The notes under the pieces were generated by a model. The model was not told where the DNA came from, did not search any database, and was given only the letters and a program-made list of their open reading frames with translations. This document shows, one piece after another, positions 1-9,539 of a stretch of DNA of 14,963 nucleotides; position 1 is the first letter of the stretch, and each line of letters begins with the position of its first letter. The DNA is from Streptococcus mitis (GTDB lineage Bacteria > Bacillota > Bacilli > Lactobacillales > Streptococcaceae). Location: NCBI RefSeq assembly GCF_002860865.1, contig NZ_PKIE01000014.1, positions 1 through 14,963 of the forward strand, given 5' to 3'. The translations under genes and the position numbers were made by a program.

Positions 1-3000
1 GTTGAAGTGCTTGCACTTGTTGAAGCTGACGTACTTGCTGACGTGCTTGCGCTTGTTGAAGCTGACGTACTTGTTGAAGTGCTTGCACTTGTTGAAGCCG
101 ATGTGCTTGCTGATGTGCTTGCGCTTGTTGAAGCTGACGTACTTGCTGATGTACTTGCGCTTGTTGAAGCCGATGTGCTTGCTGAAGTGCTTGCACTTGT
201 TGAAGCTGACGTACTTGCTGATGTGCTTGCACTTGTTGAAGCTGACGTACTTGCTGATGTGCTTGCGCTTGTTGAAGCTGACGTGCTTGTTGAAGTGCTT
301 GCACTTGTTGAAGCTGACGTACTTGCTGATGTGCTTGCACTTGTTGAAGCCGATGTGCTTGTTGAAGTGCTTGCACTTGTTGAAGCTGACGTACTTGCTG
401 ATGTGCTTGCGCTTGTTGAAGCTGACGTACTTGCTGATGTACTTTGCGCTTGTTGAAGCCGATGTGCTTGTTGATGTGCTTGCTGATGTGCTTGCGCTTG
501 TTGAAGCCGATGTGCTTGTTGATGTGCTTGCACTTGTTGAAGCCGATGTGCTTGTTGAAGTGCTTGCACTTGTTGAAGCTGACGTACTTGCTGACGTGCT
601 TGCGCTTGTTGAAGCCGATGTGCTTGTTGATGTGCTTGCACTTGTTGAAGCTGACGTACTTGTTGAAGTGCTTGCACTTGTTGAAGTCGATGTGCTTGCT
701 GATGTGCTTGCACTTGTTGAAGCCGATGTGCTTGTTGATGTGCTTGCACTTGTTGAAGTCGATGTGCTAGCTGACGTACTTGCTGATGTGCTTGCACTTG
801 TTGAAGCCGATGTGCTTGTTGAAGCTGACGTACTTGCTGATGTGCTTGCGCTTGTTGAAGCTGACGTACTTGCTGATGTGCTTGCACTTGTTGAAGCCGA
901 TGTGCTTGTTGAAGCTGACGTACTTGCTGATGTGCTTGCACTTGTTGAAGCTGACGTACTTGCTGACGTGCTTGCGCTTGTTGAAGCCGATGTGCTTGTT
1001 GAAGTGCTTGCACTTGTTGAAGCTGACGTGCTTGTTGAAGTGCTTGCACTTGTTGAAGCTGACGTACTTGCTGACGTGCTTGCGCTTGTTGAAGCTGACG
1101 TACTTGTTGAAGTGCTTGCACTTGTTGAAGCTGACGTACTTGCTGACGTGCTTGCACTTGTTGAAGCTGACGTACTTGCTGACGTGCTTGCGCTTGTTGA
1201 AGCCGATGTGCTTGTTGAAGCTGACGTACTTGCTGATGTGCTTGCACTTGTTGAAGCTGACGTACTTGCTGACGTGCTTGCGCTTGTTGAAGCCGATGTG
1301 CTTGTTGATGTGCTTGCACTTGTTGAAGCTGACGTGCTTGTTGAAGTGCTTGCACTTGTTGAAGCTGACGTACTTGCTGACGTGCTTGCGCTTGTTGAAG
1401 CTGACGTACTTGTTGAAGTGCTTGCACTTGTTGAAGCCGATGTGCTTGCTGATGTGCTTGCGCTTGTTGAAGCTGACGTACTTGCTGATGTACTTGCGCT
1501 TGTTGAAGCCGATGTGCTTGCTGAAGTGCTTGCACTTGTTGAAGCTGACGTACTTGCTGATGTGCTTGCACTTGTTGAAGCTGACGTACTTGCTGATGTG
1601 CTTGCGCTTGTTGAAGCTGACGTGCTTGTTGAAGTGCTTGCACTTGTTGAAGCTGACGTACTTGTTGATGTGCTTGCACTTGTTGAAGTCGATGTGCTAG
1701 CTGACGTACTTGCTGATGTGCTTGCACTTGTTGAAGCCGATGTGCTTGTTGAAGTGCTTGCACTTGTTGAAGCTGACGTACTTGCTGATGTGCTTGCGCT
1801 TGTTGAAGCTGACGTACTTGCTGATGTGCTTGCACTTGTTGAAGCTGACGTACTTGCTGATGTACTTGCGCTCGTTGACGCTGACGTGCTTGCTGACGTG
1901 CTTGCGCTTGTTGAAGCTGATGTACTTGCTGATGTGCTTGCTGAAGTACTTACGCTTGTTGAAGCTGACGTACTTGTTGAAGTGCTTGCACTTGTTGAAG
2001 TCGATGTGCTAGCTGATGTGCTTGCACTTGTTGAAGCCGATGTGCTTGTTGATGTGCTTGCACTTGTTGAAGCCGATGTGCTTGTTGATGTGCTTGCACT
2101 TGTTGAAGCTGACGTACTTGTTGAAGTGCTTGCACTTGTTGAAGTCGATGTGCTAGCTGACGTACTTGCTGATGTGCTTGCGCTTGTTGAAGCTGACGTA
2201 CTTGTTGAAGTGCTTGCACTTGTTGAAGCCGATGTGCTTGCTGATGTGCTTGCGCTTGTTGAAGCTGACGTACTTGCTGATGTACTTGCGCTTGTTGAAG
2301 CCGATGTGCTTGCTGAAGTGCTTGCACTTGTTGAAGCTGACGTACTTGCTGATGTGCTTGCACTTGTTGAAGCTGACGTACTTGCTGATGTGCTTGCGCT
2401 TGTTGAAGCTGACGTGCTTGTTGAAGTGCTTGCACTTGTTGAAGCCGATGTACTTGTTGATGTGCTTGCACTTGTTGAAGTCGATGTGCTAGCTGACGTA
2501 CTTGCTGATGTGCTTGCACTTGTTGAAGCCGATGTGCTTGTTGAAGTGCTTGCACTTGTTGAAGCTGACGTACTTGCTGATGTGCTTGCGCTTGTTGATG
2601 CTGACGTACTTGCTGATGTACTTGCGCTTGTTGAAGCCGATGTGCTTGTTGAAGTGCTTGCTGATGTGCTTGCTGATGTGCTTGCGCTTGTTGAAGCTGA
2701 CGTGCTTGCTGATGTGCTTGCACTTGTTGAAGCTGACGTACTTGCTGATGTGCTTGCTGAAGTACTTACGCTTGTTGATGCTGACGTACTTGCTGACGTG
2801 CTTGCTGAAGTACTTACGCTTGTTGATGCTGATGTACTTGCTGAAGTACTTACGCTTGTTGATGCTGACGTACTTGCTGATGTGCTTGCTGAAGTACTTA
2901 CGCTTGTTGATGCTGATGTGCTAGCCGATGTACTTGCACTTGTTGAAGCTGATGTGCTAGCCGATGTACTTGCACTTGTTGAAGCTGACGTACTTGCTGA

Positions 3001-6000
3001 TGTACTTGCGCTTGTTGATGCTGATGTACTTGCTGAAGTACTTACGCTTGTTGATGCTGATGTGCTTGCTGATGTGCTAGCCGATGTACTTACGCTTGTT
3101 GATGCTGACGTGCTTGCTGACGTACTTGCGCTTGTTGATGCTGACGTACTTGCTGAAGTACTTACGCTTGTTGATGCTGACGTACTTGCTGATGTGCTTG
3201 CTGAAGTACTTACGCTTGTTGATGCTGATGTGCTAGCCGATGTACTTGCACTTGTTGAAGCTGACGTACTTGCTGATGTACTTGCGCTTGTTGATGCTGA
3301 TGTACTTGCGCTTGTTGATGCTGATGTACTTGCTGAAGTACTTACGCTTGTTGATGCTGATGTGCTTGCTGATGTGCTTGCTGATGTGCTAGCCGATGTA
3401 CTTACGCTTGTTGAAGCTGACGTACTTGCTGACGTACTTACGCTTGTTGAAACTGACGTGCTTGCTGACGTACTTGCGCTCGTTGAAGCTGATGTACTTG
3501 CTGAAGTACTTACGCTTGTTGATGCTGATGTGCTAGCCGATGTACTTGCACTTGTTGAGGCAGACTTAGACGCACTCGTTGAAGCACTTTGGCTGGCGCT
3601 TGTCGATGCTGACTTAGACGCACTTGTTGAGACACTTTGGCTAGCACTTGTTGAGGCAGACTTAGACGCGCTCGTTGAGGCACTTTGACTTGCACTTGTT
3701 GAGGCGGATTTAGACGCGCTCGTTGAAGCACTTTGGCTGGCACTTGTTGAGGCAGACTTAGACGCGCTCGTTGAAGCACTTTGGCTGGCGCTTGTCGATG
3801 CTGACTTAGACGCACTTGTTGAGACACTTTGGCTAGCACTTGTCGATGCTGACTTAGACGCGCTCGTTGAGGCGCTTTGGCTAGCACTTGTCGATGCTGA
3901 CTTAGACGCACTTGTTGAGACACTTTGGCTAGCACTTGTCGATGCTGACTTAGACGCACTTGTTGAGACACTTTGGCTAGCACTTGTCGATGCTGACTTA
4001 GATGTGCTCGTTGAGGCAGACTGCGATCTATACTCTGAATCATCTACCGTAATAGTAACTGGAACTTCATCTGTCGAACCATCTGGATAAGTTACTATAA
4101 CTGTGCGTGTTAATTTACCATTTGTAACAGGTGAATTTTCACCATCTTTCCATTTATAAGTCGTTCTTGCACCTGGCGTTGTACCTTCAGCTGGCCAGTC
4201 AGATTTATTAGAAATATAAGTCTCTGGTGATCCCAAATTTGGAACAGATCCATTTGAAGTCACCTTCACTGTATGATTCGTTGCTCTCGGATCGTACTTA
4301 TCTGACTGCTTACGGAACTCAATCTGGATATAGGCGTTATTTGTAGGGTTGTTGGCATCGTTATTGTTCGTTAAATTAGATTGGTCATAACCAGTAATAT
4401 AACGGGTCCAGCTATTCTTATCAGGGTTGTTATTAATTTCCTGTTTTCCACCTACATATCCCGAAATAGTTATTGTATACGGATTAGCCTCTGTGGCATT
4501 GCCGTCTTGTCCCAATTTCTTAGATTTATCGGTAAAGTTAATATCTGTTCCTTTAGCAGGAACGCTGATTCGCGCTTGAGGTCTCACCTCAAATGAATTT
4601 GGAGTATCAGCGCTTACAGTAGTTCTATCATCTACCTTAATCTTGTCCAATCGACCATGGTCATCAGTCAAGTTCACATCCACACTAAATCTTTCTTCAC
4701 GATAAACAACTATCTTATGCGGATTAGCGCGGTCGATTTCTGCATTACTAGGAGTTAAGTTTTTAATTGTAGGTCGCTCATTAACTGTAGCTGACTGCGG
4801 AATTGGAGTACTACTTGTTTCATCATTGTAGACAATCGTTGCTGTACCATCTGGCTGGACTTCAATGTCCTTGATACGGTGATCTGCTTTAGCATTTTTA
4901 GCATAGATGGCATTCTTGACAGCAGTCTTTTCCTCTGCGGTCAAGCTGTTTTTATTTTCAACAGTTGTCAATTCAGGATTTGTCACTTTAAGACGATCCT
5001 TGAGCTGACCTTGAGTAACACGAACATTCCCAAGACTACCAATTTGACTCTGATAGTTTTCTTGGTCTGTAGCAACAGCATTTCGTTGCCATGTATTACC
5101 TGAATTATATTGTAAATCATCTTTTAAATGTGCGTTTACAGTAATATGAGCAGGGGTGTTCTCAGAAGCATTGATATTACCACTATTTAGATAAGCGACT
5201 GAACCTCTACCATATTCATCACCTGTCCCACTATCTCCTTGGAAGAAGTTAGTTGTTAAAGCTGATCGGTTGGCATCTGCTTTTGCGACAATCTTAAACT
5301 CTTTTAGTTTTCCACTATTATCAGATGCTGTGAAATCAACTGTGAAATCATCACCTGCATATACAATGTATTCTGCACCACGTTGAGGATTTTGTGTTGG
5401 AGTTAACACCTTACCATTTCGACTTACTGTCACTCCCACTTTTGGACGTTCTTCAACCGTATCTACTTGTTGAAGGGTATTAACTGTTAAGTCATTATAG
5501 GTAATTGTCGCTGTACCATTGCTTGAAACATCAATCGATTTGATGCGATGAGTATCTTGATTATTTTGAGCAAAAATGGCATTTTTGATAGCTTCTCTTT
5601 CTGATTCTATCAAGGCATTCTTATCACCAACGAGTACTTTAGATGGTTTGACAACATGTAAACGATCCTTGAGCTGACCTTGAGTAATACGAACATTCCC
5701 AAGACTACCAATTTGACTCTGATAGTTTTCTTGGTCTGTAGCAACAGCATTTCGTTGCCATGTATTACCTGAATTATATTGTAAATCATCTTTTAAATGT
5801 GCGTTTACAGTAATATGAGCAGGGGTGTTCTCAGAAGCATTGATATTACCACTATTTAGATAAGCGACTGAACCTCTACCATATTCATCACCTGTCCCAC
5901 TATCTCCTTGGAAGAAGTTAGTTGTTAAAGCTGATCGGTTGGCATCTGCTTTTGCGACAATCTTAAACTCTTTTAGTTTTCCACTATTATCAGATGCTGT

Positions 6001-8850
6001 GAAATCAACTGTGAAATCATCACCTGCATATACAATGTATTCTGCACCACGTTGAGGATTTTGTGTTGGAGTTAACACCTTACCATTTCGACTTACTGTC
6101 ACTCCCACTTTTGGACGTTCTTCAACCGTATCTACTTGTTGAAGGGTATTAACTGTTAAGTCATTATAGGTAATTGTTGCTGTACCATTACTTGAAACAT
6201 CGATCGATTTGATGCGATGAGTATCTTGATTATTTTGAGCAAAAATGGCATTTTTGATAGCTTCTCTTTCTGATTCTATCAATGCATTTTTATCACCAAC
6301 GAGTACTTTAGATGGTTTGACAACATGTAAACGATCCTTGAGCTGACCTTGAGTAACTCCAAACCAAGAACTAGTTGTAGAATTATCTGTAGGATCGACT
6401 GCTTTAACTACACGAGAAAATATATTACCAGACGCCCATTGCATGTTCTTATTTACAGTAACATTTACTGTCTTTGTAACTGGAGCAGTACTTACACTTG
6501 TAATATTATCTACCGCACCAGTCCCCCATTTAGTAGAGTTACCTTCAAAGAAATCGTCTAGAGGAATCAATGTCCCATTTGGACCTTGTTTATTCAAGGT
6601 CAATTCCTTCAATTTTCCAGAGTTGTCATCACCAGTAAAAGTAATCTGAATTTGATCTCCAGCATAAAAAATAGAACGTCCAGCACTATCTGTTTGAGGC
6701 GTTTGGTTATTCACTTTGACAGTGTAAGCAGCAGTTGGCGCAACTCCATCTCTCACATCCGCTTGGATCGTACTAGACGTACCATCTCTATAAGTAAGTG
6801 TAACACGCCCTCTATTATCTACACTGATAGAACCTTCTTGATTTCCTTTTTTGTAATCTGTTCTTGAAAGAATGCTAGCATTGGCCGTTCTATAGTTATC
6901 AAACACTTGATCTCTTTCCGACTTACTTAAATTTGTCGGATCATTAACTGAAACAACCGCACCACTGACAGGATTGTTACGCTCATTAAATCCTTTAACC
7001 GTGATAGTTATATTCTTATATGTCTGTTCTGGGTTTGGTTGCGGACTCGAAGCACCAACTTGATAATAGTATGTTTTCCCAACTGTGGCAGATGCAGTTC
7101 CGTTCCCAACAGTTCCCAAAACCGCAGCCGTTATAGTATCATATCGACCATACTTGTTCATATTAGGTCCCGTAAGAGTCAAACCAGGAACAGGATCCTC
7201 ACCTGTCTTATTCCAGTAAAATACAGAAGTATTATCATGTGCTCTAGATATTCTGATGACATTTTCAACTTTATCATCATTGTATACCGTCATATTCTCG
7301 TTATCAGCTGTTATAGTTGGTGCATTCGAAACCGCTCTTGGTTGAGCACTTCTGTCACTTCCACGACTACCAGTTGGAACAGTTGAACTTATTGAACCGC
7401 TATAATTTCCAGAAGTATCCGCACTTGTAAACGGTTGACTGCTTGTAGCAACTCTTGCGTTCAAGCTAGCAGCTTTCGACTGCTTATTTACAGTGGCATG
7501 AACCTCAAGCGTTGCCTCTAGGTTTCTTTGTTCGTCATGGCGTATATCATAGACATACTCATTTCTTGAACCACCACGTTTATCCATTGGTTGTCCATTA
7601 AAGGTCACATGATTAATCGTCGTATTGGAATCTACATCCGCAATAAGCCCTACATGATGCAAGGCATTGTTAGCATGCATATTAATACGCCAAACAACTT
7701 CATGAGTATTGGGGTTATAATTAGTAGACGCAATTGAGGCTGTCGTACCATGACTAGAGAATGATGCTCTAGGAGAAGCGCCCCTCTCTATCGCTTGTCC
7801 ATTACGGTCATCACGCGCACCTGAATTGACTCTCAACACAGCATTAACAATCGAGTTACGAGCAGAGGTCGCTAGTTTTACAGTTTCGGTCAAATCTGCC
7901 CTAGGATTAGCAAGGGCTGTCTCGATAGCAGTCACCGCAGCATTCACTTTTGCTATAGCTGCATCACTATTAGGTAGACCAGCTGCTTTTGCTAAGTACT
8001 CACCCATTTCAGCCGAAAGTTTGGTTAACTTCTTACGATTTTCATCCTGTTGTTTAGCTGAAACTTCCGATGTTGCTATGGCACCAGCAGTTACTCCCGC
8101 CAAACTTGTTAATTCTGCATTTCTAGCTGTCAAAGATGTCTCTGACTTAGCTGCATCCAATACAGGGGCGGAAAAATTAGAATTCGACAACCCTTGATTC
8201 GCAATCGATGCAGATTCTGATTGTCCAGAAGTTTCAACACTAGTAGCGCTAGTAGCAGCCGAACTACCCCCAGAATTAACCATCAACTGACTAGAACTTA
8301 CAGCAGTACTTGCTGACACACTAGCCGAAGTTGAAGCACTTGTCGACGCGCTAACAGAAACCGAAGTACTTGCTGACATACTTGCAGAGGCACTAACACT
8401 CACTGATTGGCTAGTAGAGGTCGATGCTGAGGTAGATATACTCTCGCTTTCTGAGTGTGATAAACTTACCGAATTTTCTGAATTTTTTTGCGATGCCGAC
8501 CCGAGAACAACTGTATCATTGGCAACTAGAACATCCGATGACTCTAATGTCTTTTCAAGGGCAACTGCATCATTGGCATGAACAGTAGTTTGTGTTGCCA
8601 CTGCTCCGCCTAATACAGCTCCTGTAGCTGCCAGCCCCCTTATGATATCGAGGCCTGTAATCGTATTGCTCGTTTGGTTTTCAACCACTTCGGTCATAAC
8701 TTGAGTAGTGTCAACACTACCACGGAAAACCTTGAACAAACCAAATAAAGAGGTTGAAGCCCGCAGCCAATGCTTACCGGATTTCACCAACTTATAGCGG
8801 GTCACACGATCAGTTTCACGATATTGACCCTCTTGACGTCTGAAAAACAT
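1..8850 (-). CDS. Giant serine-rich repeat surface adhesin (GspB/Hsa/PsrP/Fap1-type), C-terminus cut by window edge
   Basis: A cell-wall adhesin of the family that is O-glycosylated and exported by the accessory SecA2/SecY2 system. I read one open frame from ATG at 8850 to the left edge, 2950 codons, with no stop. The start is fixed by a TAA directly before the ATG and by GGAGG ten bases upstream. Domains by residue: KxGKxW-type signal (KSGKHW at 23-28, hydrophobic segment about 69-89, likely cleavage after Ala92); serine-rich region 1, about 129-188; helical region 230-345; beta-rich domain 350-470; Ig/Siglec-like and Unique-like modules about 505-1515; Rib-type domain about 1518-1605; serine-rich region 2 from about 1609. 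An extra T within 443-445 throws the last 147 codons out of the Ser frame. The C-terminal LPxTG anchor, expected in this family, is not visible. Family assignment is firm; the lectin role of the modules is inferred. Confidence 0.93.
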   Translation of the reverse strand, partial: MFFRRQEGQYRETDRVTRYKLVKSGKHWLRASTSLFGLFKVFRGSVDTTQVMTEVVENQTSNTITGLDIIRGLAATGAVLGGAVATQTTVHANDAVALEKTLESSDVLVANDTVVLGSASQKNSENSVSLSHSESESISTSASTSTSQSVSVSASASMSASTSVSVSASTSASTSASVSASTAVSSSQLMVNSGGSSAATSATSVETSGQSESASIANQGLSNSNFSAPVLDAAKSETSLTARNAELTSLAGVTAGAIATSEVSAKQQDENRKKLTKLSAEMGEYLAKAAGLPNSDAAIAKVNAAVTAIETALANPRADLTETVKLATSARNSIVNAVLRVNSGARDDRNGQAIERGASPRASFSSHGTTASIASTNYNPNTHEVVWRINMHANNALHHVGLIADVDSNTTINHVTFNGQPMDKRGGSRNEYVYDIRHDEQRNLEATLEVHATVNKQSKAASLNARVATSSQPFTSADTSGNYSGSISSTVPTGSRGSDRSAQPRAVSNAPTITADNENMTVYNDDKVENVIRISRAHDNTSVFYWNKTGEDPVPGLTLTGPNMNKYGRYDTITAAVLGTVGNGTASATVGKTYYYQVGASSPQPNPEQTYKNITITVKGFNERNNPVSGAVVSVNDPTNLSKSERDQVFDNYRTANASILSRTDYKKGNQEGSISVDNRGRVTLTYRDGTSSTIQADVRDGVAPTAAYTVKVNNQTPQTDSAGRSIFYAGDQIQITFTGDDNSGKLKELTLNKQGPNGTLIPLDDFFEGNSTKWGTGAVDNITSVSTAPVTKTVNVTVNKNMQWASGNIFSRVVKAVDPTDNSTTSSWFGVTQGQLKDRLHVVKPSKVLVGDKNALIESEREAIKNAIFAQNNQDTHRIKSIDVSSNGTATITYNDLTVNTLQQVDTVEERPKVGVTVSRNGKVLTPTQNPQRGAEYIVYAGDDFTVDFTASDNSGKLKEFKIVAKADANRSALTTNFFQGDSGTGDEYGRGSVAYLNSGNINASENTPAHITVNAHLKDDLQYNSGNTWQRNAVATDQENYQSQIGSLGNVRITQGQLKDRLHVVKPSKVLVGDKNALIESEREAIKNAIFAQNNQDTHRIKSIDVSSNGTATITYNDLTVNTLQQVDTVEERPKVGVTVSRNGKVLTPTQNPQRGAEYIVYAGDDFTVDFTASDNSGKLKEFKIVAKADANRSALTTNFFQGDSGTGDEYGRGSVAYLNSGNINASENTPAHITVNAHLKDDLQYNSGNTWQRNAVATDQENYQSQIGSLGNVRVTQGQLKDRLKVTNPELTTVENKNSLTAEEKTAVKNAIYAKNAKADHRIKDIEVQPDGTATIVYNDETSSTPIPQSATVNERPTIKNLTPSNAEIDRANPHKIVVYREERFSVDVNLTDDHGRLDKIKVDDRTTVSADTPNSFEVRPQARISVPAKGTDINFTDKSKKLGQDGNATEANPYTITISGYVGGKQEINNNPDKNSWTRYITGYDQSNLTNNNDANNPTNNAYIQIEFRKQSDKYDPRATNHTVKVTSNGSVPNLGSPETYISNKSDWPAEGTTPGARTTYKWKDGENSPVTNGKLTRTVIVTYPDGSTDEVPVTITVDDSEYRSQSASTSTSKSASTSASQSVSTSASKSASTSASQSVSTSASKSASTSASQSASTSASKSASTSASQSVSTSASKSASTSASQSASTSASKSASTSASQSASTSASKSASTSASQSASTSASKSASTSASQSVSTSASKSASTSASQSASTSASKSASTSASTSASTSASTSVSTSASTSASTSASTSASTSVSTSVSTSASTSASTSVSTSASTSASTSASTSASTSVSTSASTSASTSASTSASTSASTSASTSASTSASTSASTSASTSVSTSASTSASTSASTSVSTSASTSASTSASTSASTSASTSVSTSASTSASTSASTSVSTSASTSASTSASTSASTSASTSASTSASTSASTSASTSASTSASTSVSTSASTSASTSASTSVSTSASTSASTSVSTSASTSASTSASTSVSTSASTSASTSASTSASTSASTSASTSASTSASTSASTSTSTSASTSASTSASTSASTSASTSASTSASTSASTSTSTSASTSASTSASTSASTSTSTSASTSTSTSASTSASTSTSTSASTSASTSASTSASTSASTSASTSASTSASTSASTSASTSASTSASTSASTSASTSASTSASTSASTSTSTSASTSASTSASTSASTSTSTSASTSTSTSASTSASTSTSTSASTSASTSTSTSASTSASTSASTSTSTSASTSTSTSASTSVSTSASTSASTSASTSASTSASTSASTSASTSASTSASTSASTSASTSASTSASTSASTSASTSASTSTSTSASTSASTSASTSASTSTSTSASTSTSTSASTSASTSTSTSASTSASTSASTSASTSASTSASTSASTSASTSASTSASTSASTSASTSASTSASTSASTSASTSASTSTSTSASTSASTSASTSASTSASTSTSTSASTSASTSTSTSASTSASTSASTSASTSASTSASTSASTSTSASTSASTSASTSASTSASTSASTSASTSASTSTSTSASTSASTSASTSASTSASTSTSTSASTSASTSTSTSASTSASTSASTSASTSASTSASTSASTSTSASTSASTSASTSASTSASTSASTSASTSTSASTSASTSASTSASTSTSTSASTSTSTSASTSASTSASTSTSTSASTSTSTSASTSASTSTSTSASTSASTSASTSASTSASTSTSTSASTSASTSTSTSASTSASTSASTSTSTSASTSAKYISKYVSFNKRKHISKYVSFNKCKHFNKHIGFNKCKHISKYVSFNKCKHFNKHVSFNKRKHISKYVSFNKCKHISKYVSFNKCKHFSKHIGFNKRKYISKYVSFNKRKHISKHIGFNKCKHFNKYVSFNKRKHVSKYVSFNKCKHFN
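443..445 (-). other. One-base insertion (frameshift) in the serine-rich repeat
   Basis: The plus strand reads GATGTACTTTGCGCTT here. Other copies of this block (for example near 150, 1490, 2285 and 2615) read GATGTACTTGCGCTT. The extra T moves the minus-strand reading from Ser-Ala-Ser-Thr to a Lys/Tyr/Phe/Asn-rich frame (S-A-K-Y-I-S-K-Y) that stays open to the window edge. It could be a sequencing or assembly error in a hard repeat, or a real mutation. Confidence 0.85.
1400..2598 (-). repeat. Segmental duplication inside SRR2, offset 792 bp
   Basis: Bases 1400-1806 match 2192-2598 with two substitutions over 407 bases at an exact 792-bp offset. Bases 1 to about 322 match 1340 to about 1661 without a difference that I could find. 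The second offset is 1339, not a multiple of three, because of the extra base at 443-445. These are large duplicated blocks superimposed on the short tandem repeat. Confidence 0.8.
3547..4020 (-). repeat. Serine-rich region 2, proximal zone: 48-nt repeat
   Basis: About ten consecutive 48-nt units encode a 16-residue pattern [16 protein letters not shown], with Lys and Gln recurring every 16 residues and Ser at every second position. It begins directly after the Rib-type domain. The units differ by a few substitutions, such as Val or Ala after Gln-Ser. The regular Lys makes this zone basic, unlike the distal repeat. Confidence 0.88.
4994..6331 (-). repeat. Two tandem 669-bp units encoding a Unique-like plus Ig/Siglec-like module
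   Basis: Unit one is 5663-6331 and unit two is 4994-5662. Aligned by eye they differ at six positions in 669, about 99 % identity, and 669 is exactly 223 codons. Each unit encodes a Unique-like segment (starting LKDRLHVV in the first, with a TITYND strand) and an Ig-like segment containing a WQRNAVATD strand (Trp at residues 1031 and 1254). A third occurrence of the boundary motif at 6332 matches for about 26 bases and then diverges. A divergent Unique-like copy follows at about 4770-4990. Confidence 0.92.
8287..8466 (-). repeat. Serine-rich region 1 (short SRR1)
   Basis: About 60 codons, residues 129-188, in which almost every second residue is Ser, alternating with Ala, Thr, Val, Glu and Met. 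In SRR adhesins a short SRR1 sits between the signal peptide and the ligand-binding region and is glycosylated. This copy is more degenerate than the long C-terminal repeat. Confidence 0.85.
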
Positions 8851-8860
8851 TTATTTTTTT

Positions 8861-8865
8861 CCTCC
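8861..8865 (-). promoter_or_regulatory. Ribosome binding site of the adhesin gene
   Basis: GGAGG on the minus strand, ten bases upstream of the ATG at 8850. With the in-frame TAA adjoining that ATG it decides the start codon. Confidence 0.85.
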
Positions 8866-8906
8866 AAAAAAGTACTACATTAGTTAGCTTAATGCAATCG
8901 GTCTCT

Positions 8907-8935
8907 ATTATACACAAATCATCATATTAAGTCAA
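8907..8935 (-). promoter_or_regulatory. Sigma-70-type promoter of the adhesin gene
   Basis: On the minus strand, -35 TTGACT (8930-8935), a 17-base spacer and -10 TATAAT (8907-8912). This is nearly consensus. The implied leader is about 50 bases. A run of 11 T (minus strand, 8959-8969) lies 23 bases upstream of the -35 box and could act as an UP-like element. An imperfect palindrome CATTA/TAATG (8878-8894) lies in the leader. Confidence 0.8.
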
Positions 8936-9539
8936 CTTATTTTGTAGTGTATTTTGCTAAAAAAAAAAAGCATTTTCTGATTGATTTTTCATGGAGGTTC
9001 CATTGACAAATACAGTTAATATACTAGCAAACCGAATCCCTCATTGACTGGGCTATAAAAAAGAGAAATCCATTATTTTTGCAGACGAATGCGTGATGCT
9101 TATCTAAAATCAAAAAGAGCATCATTTTTCTTCGAATAGACATATATATTATCCAAGGAACTCTTCTCTACTTTCATTAGAATTAAGAGATAGTAAATTT
9201 CAAAGTATATAGTTTAACTAGGATATTTTTTGAGCAAGCTAGCAAGAAAAAAGGTTTACTTTGGTTTTACTTGACTATTAGAAAGTCAAGTAGCTAGACT
9301 CACTAACCCTTACAAAAAATCCCACAATGCCATAACATTCGCAGGATTTTCTGACATAGGAGATTTGAATAAAGCACTATAGTAGTTACTGATACAAGAC
9401 CAAAACACCAATCTTAGCAAGTCAACTTCCCATTTGCCACAACGAAAAAGCCCATGAATATAGCATTCCTGGACTTCTCTTATTAGAATATTTAGATCAA
9501 CCAACATAAAGATTAGAGATTGTTACACTAGGACACGGA
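8936..9539. other. Non-coding stretch upstream of the adhesin promoter
   Basis: AT-rich sequence with no gene I can support firmly. It contains an A11 tract (8959-8969), an 8-bp perfect stem ACTTGACT/AGTCAAGT with a 7-base loop (9269-9291), a 7-bp stem TGATGCT/AGCATCA followed by five T (9094-9129), and one weak 65-codon ORF listed separately. I recognise no insertion sequence ends. Confidence 0.6.
9310..9507 (-). CDS. Doubtful 65-codon ORF, unknown
   Basis: An ATG-started ORF encoding a protein that begins MLVDLNILIREVQECYIHG and ends VMALWDFL, with three Cys and several aromatic residues. There is no clear Shine-Dalgarno sequence before the ATG (AATCTCTAATCTTT). I do not recognise a family. 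It could be chance, or a remnant of a decayed gene. It sits between the adhesin promoter and the hairpin array. Confidence 0.18.
   Translation of the reverse strand: MLVDLNILIREVQECYIHGLFRCGKWEVDLLRLVFWSCISNYYSALFKSPMSENPANVMALWDFL

Larger units (their letters stand above)
1..3546 (-). repeat. Serine-rich region 2, distal zone: 12/24/36-nt SAST repeat
   Basis: The DNA is built from 12-nt blocks, most often grouped as 36-nt units (plus-strand blocks GTTGAAGCTGAC, GTACTTGCTGAT, GTGCTTGCGCTT) with 24-nt variants. The minus strand encodes Ser-Ala-Ser-Thr tetrapeptides with some Val. Roughly 2750-3540 uses a variant block (GTACTTACGCTT, GTTGATGCT) that is rare further left. The serine frame is constant from 446 to 4020 and shifts by one base at 443-445. 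The array runs off the left edge. Confidence 0.9.

Noticed and set aside
1950..2723. 257-codon Gln-rich minus-strand ORF
   Set aside because: It is an alternative frame of the same repeat inside the adhesin gene, bounded by a variant block at each end, with no start signals.
1..3546. Possible CRISPR array because of 36-nt periodicity
   Set aside because: The units are contiguous with no unique spacers and are codon-phased, coding Ser-Ala-Ser-Thr.
2..3688. 1228-codon plus-strand ORF with Leu/Val/Ala/Asp repeats
   Set aside because: It is the antisense shadow of the serine-rich repeat. It starts with TTG, has no ribosome site, changes from a Leu/Lys-rich to a Val/Glu/Asp-rich pattern at the extra base at 443-445, and ends where the repeat design changes.
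3510..4043. 177-codon minus-strand ORF rich in Gln, Arg and Leu
   Set aside because: It overlaps the 48-nt serine repeat in another frame. The adhesin frame is continuous through it.
4381..8197. Several plus-strand ORFs of 68-123 codons
   Set aside because: They lie opposite the continuous adhesin frame, have no ribosome sites and encode no recognisable motif.
9003..9025. TTGACA followed by TATACT as a plus-strand promoter
   Set aside because: The spacer is only 11 bases, and no plus-strand gene follows before the hairpin array.
9094..9129. TGATGCT/AGCATCA stem followed by five T as a terminator
   Set aside because: The stem is short and AT-rich, the loop is 17 bases, and there is no plus-strand gene upstream to terminate.
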